Below, piece by piece: positions 6,470-7,500 of a DNA stretch of 7,500 nucleotides. The notes under the pieces were generated by a model. The model was not told where the DNA came from. It saw nothing but the letters and a program-made list of their open reading frames with translations, and searched no databases. Position 1 is the stretch's first letter, and each line of letters begins with the position of its first letter. Origin of the DNA: Candidatus Brocadiaceae bacterium (GTDB taxonomy: Bacteria; Planctomycetota; Brocadiia; SM23-32); NCBI GenBank assembly GCA_003567495.1, contig PWZK01000118.1, forward strand, positions 1 to 7,500, given 5' to 3'. Both the position numbers and the translations under genes were made by a program.

Positions 6470-6475
6470 AATTAT

Positions 6476-6480
6476 CCTCC
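6476..6480 (-). promoter_or_regulatory. Strong ribosome binding site of the HtrA gene
   Basis: Minus-strand GGAGG, 6 nt before the ATG at 6469-6467. It fixes the start and contrasts with lepB and the cyclase gene, which lack a clear site. Confidence 0.8.
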
Positions 6481-6563
6481 TATGGCGGTTAGAACGATAC
6501 TTTGGTGTCTCAAACTACGCATTTGTTCAAAAAAACCACGAGAAACCGGAAAAGCACAAAGAA

Positions 6564-6599
6564 CGATCCCGATCCCGATAGCGATATCGATACCGATTT
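6564..6599. repeat. Degenerate CGATNN hexamer array, six units
   Basis: Six consecutive hexamers: CGATCC, CGATCC, CGATAG, CGATAT, CGATAC, CGATTT. The unit core CGAT is partly self-complementary (CGATATCG at 6582-6589 is a perfect palindrome). This looks like an expanded simple repeat between genes; a protein-binding role is possible but unproven. Confidence 0.8.
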
Positions 6600-6871
6600 A
6601 TCGTGAGCCAACGGGGGTCATTCGATATTGGCGATCTTGCTGAATAAGCCCCGAAAAGCAAAAAAAAGGTCTCATGGCTTTTTCTCGGAGATCAGGATAT
6701 GTGAGATTAATACATGTATATTATGATACACGATGAAAAGCATATGGTCAAACTTTTGCCCTGCATTTCTCACAAAACGAAGATATAAAAAGGAATTTGT
6801 GCCCGGCCAAACGCAGAAAGCCGGGGAATTCTCCGAACAATTTACGCCCCGCTATGCGGAGAAAAGCTTTA

Positions 6872-6889
6872 CCCGCATATCCCGCATAT
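6872..6889. repeat. Tandem 9-mer CCCGCATAT x2, with inverted copy downstream
   Basis: CCCGCATAT occurs at 6872-6880 and 6881-6889. The stretch 6877-6891 is the exact reverse complement of 7036-7050, just before the lipoprotein promoter, giving a 15 bp inverted repeat with 144 bp between its arms. Confidence 0.75.
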
Positions 6890-7003
6890 TTTATAAACCA
6901 ACGGCAAATTTAATATAAACGACTGTTATGTTTAATTTTACAAGCACATTTTGTAGCTTTTGAAAATCACACTCTATATTTTAGCCTCAAAAACGACGGT
7001 TTA

Positions 7004-7022
7004 CCTGCCTGCTGCAGGCAGG
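7004..7022. repeat. CCTGCCTG palindrome, second copy of the 4011-4037 hairpin
   Basis: CCTGCCTG (7004-7011) pairs with CAGGCAGG (7015-7022) around a 3 nt loop. The core is the same as that at 4013-4035, minus four bases in the centre. It lies upstream of the lipoprotein promoter, not at a gene end, which favours a dispersed REP-like repeat over a dedicated terminator. Confidence 0.75.
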
Positions 7023-7059
7023 CTGGAGACGCATGAAATATGCGGGATATTTCTCTCGC

Positions 7060-7088
7060 TTGACATCAATTTGATTTTGTCTTACTAT
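7060..7088 (+). promoter_or_regulatory. Predicted sigma70-type promoter for the lipoprotein gene
   Basis: A perfect TTGACA (7060-7065), 17 bp spacer, then TACTAT (7083-7088; 4 of 6 to TATAAT). The start would be near 7095, giving a leader of about 55 nt with AAAGGAG at 7136-7142. Confidence 0.7.
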
Positions 7089-7149
7089 TAACGTAAAATT
7101 TTGTAATATAAAAAAATAACCCGTTTACTTTCATTAAAGGAGCGATGTC

Positions 7150-7500
7150 ATGCGCAAGAAGATTTTCGTTTTGATGAGCATTGTAGTCTCAGGCGCTATT
7201 TTGGCCGGTTGTGCCACGCCACCGCCCGAATGGGCACAGGATGCGCAGGTAACCCTTCGCGACGTTGACGCAGGGGCGATCTACGGAGTCGGAAAAGTTG
7301 ATGCCGGGTTCGGAAGCGAAGACGTAATGCTTAGCACCGTAAACCTCCGTGCGCGCTCCCACCTGAGCCAGGCACGACTGGAATACGCACGCGATTTTTT
7401 CGCCAGGTTCGTGGAAACCAACGAGGAATGGTTTGAAACCGAGGAGATGGAGCCTCTTTGGGCCGACTTTGACGACGCCTTTAAATCTCATACCCGGGGA
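7150..7500 (+). CDS. Putative lipoprotein, LPP20-like, 3' end beyond the window
   Basis: The first 117 codons are open to the right edge. The ATG has AAAGGAG 7 nt upstream (7136-7142); the nearer ATG at 7145 runs into a stop after nine codons. The N-terminus is a lipoprotein signal: MRKK, hydrophobic stretch, then the lipobox LAGC with the lipidated cysteine at residue 21, followed by TPPPEW. Residue +2 is Ala, not Asp, so outer-membrane sorting would be expected under enterobacterial rules. After the signal, IYGVGKVDAG and NLRARSHLSQARLEYAR (about 44-80) resemble the LPP20 family, in which a ygvG strand precedes a helix rich in Ala and Arg. That match is by eye and only moderate. It is transcribed divergently from the HtrA gene. 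Confidence 0.8.
   Translation, partial: MRKKIFVLMSIVVSGAILAGCATPPPEWAQDAQVTLRDVDAGAIYGVGKVDAGFGSEDVMLSTVNLRARSHLSQARLEYARDFFARFVETNEEWFETEEMEPLWADFDDAFKSHTRG

Larger units (their letters stand above)
6481..7059. other. Long divergent intergenic region with short repeats, no convincing gene
   Basis: About 580 bp between the HtrA ribosome site and the lipoprotein promoter. It holds a CGATNN hexamer array (6564-6599), a tandem 9-mer (6872-6889) with an inverted copy at 7036-7050, a palindrome at 7004-7022, and AT-rich stretches. A 61-codon frame at 6733-6918 has no ribosome site, no recognisable family and no helpful composition, so I do not call it a gene. Confidence 0.6.

Noticed and set aside
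6651..6688. Hairpin CCGAAAAGC ... GCTTTTTCTCGG as a terminator
   Set aside because: The arms differ in length by three bases and no gene ends nearby, so the pairing is probably incidental in A/T-rich sequence.
6733..6918. 61-codon open frame on the plus strand in the long intergenic region
   Set aside because: It has no ribosome binding site, no recognisable domain, and it runs through repeat-rich noncoding-looking sequence including the tandem CCCGCATAT repeat.

Overview
This 7.5 kb window carries five complete protein genes recognisable at family level, one small pilin-like gene and one gene cut by the right edge. Nothing in it is an rRNA, tRNA, CRISPR array or transposase. The best lineage clue is the signal peptidase I. 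It has a Cys4 zinc-ribbon right after the catalytic serine and a large extra domain before the GDN box, an architecture I associate with Planctomycetota and the wider PVC group. Moderate GC, weak or absent Shine-Dalgarno sites on some genes and an envelope-centred gene set fit that. I infer an uncultured-type planctomycete-like Gram-negative, without being able to fix the class.

Layout. 1-179 and 1193-1291 hold a repeat family: a large imperfect palindrome on the left, and on the right an almost exact inverted copy of its right arm. Together they bracket a secreted TPR (BamD-like) gene on the minus strand. Upstream of that gene, also on the minus strand, is an enlarged lepB (1334-2767). A 280 bp divergent promoter region follows. 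On its plus side a strong sigma70-type promoter starts a structured leader, then a TIM-barrel sugar isomerase/epimerase gene (3048-3824). That gene overlaps by 8 bp a 56-residue Flp/class III-signal pilin-like gene (3817-3987). A hairpin separates it from a convergent membrane diguanylate cyclase gene (4056-4901, minus), which has its own near-consensus promoter. Next, also on the minus strand, is a DegP/HtrA-type periplasmic protease (5006-6469). A 680 bp divergent intergenic region rich in short repeats leads to a lipoprotein gene (7150 to the edge, plus).

Theme. Most products act in or on the cell envelope: signal-peptide removal (LepB), periplasmic quality control (HtrA), a BamD-like TPR scaffold, a lipoprotein and a pilin-like peptide. 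A c-di-GMP synthase sits beside the pilin-like gene. No tight operon links them, except the isomerase-pilin overlap.

Most worth a second look: the approximately 99 bp inverted repeats around the TPR gene; the leader RNA whose closing stem starts at the predicted transcription start; the unreported small pilin-like gene; the extra domain in LepB; and the Asp-to-Glu change in the HtrA triad.
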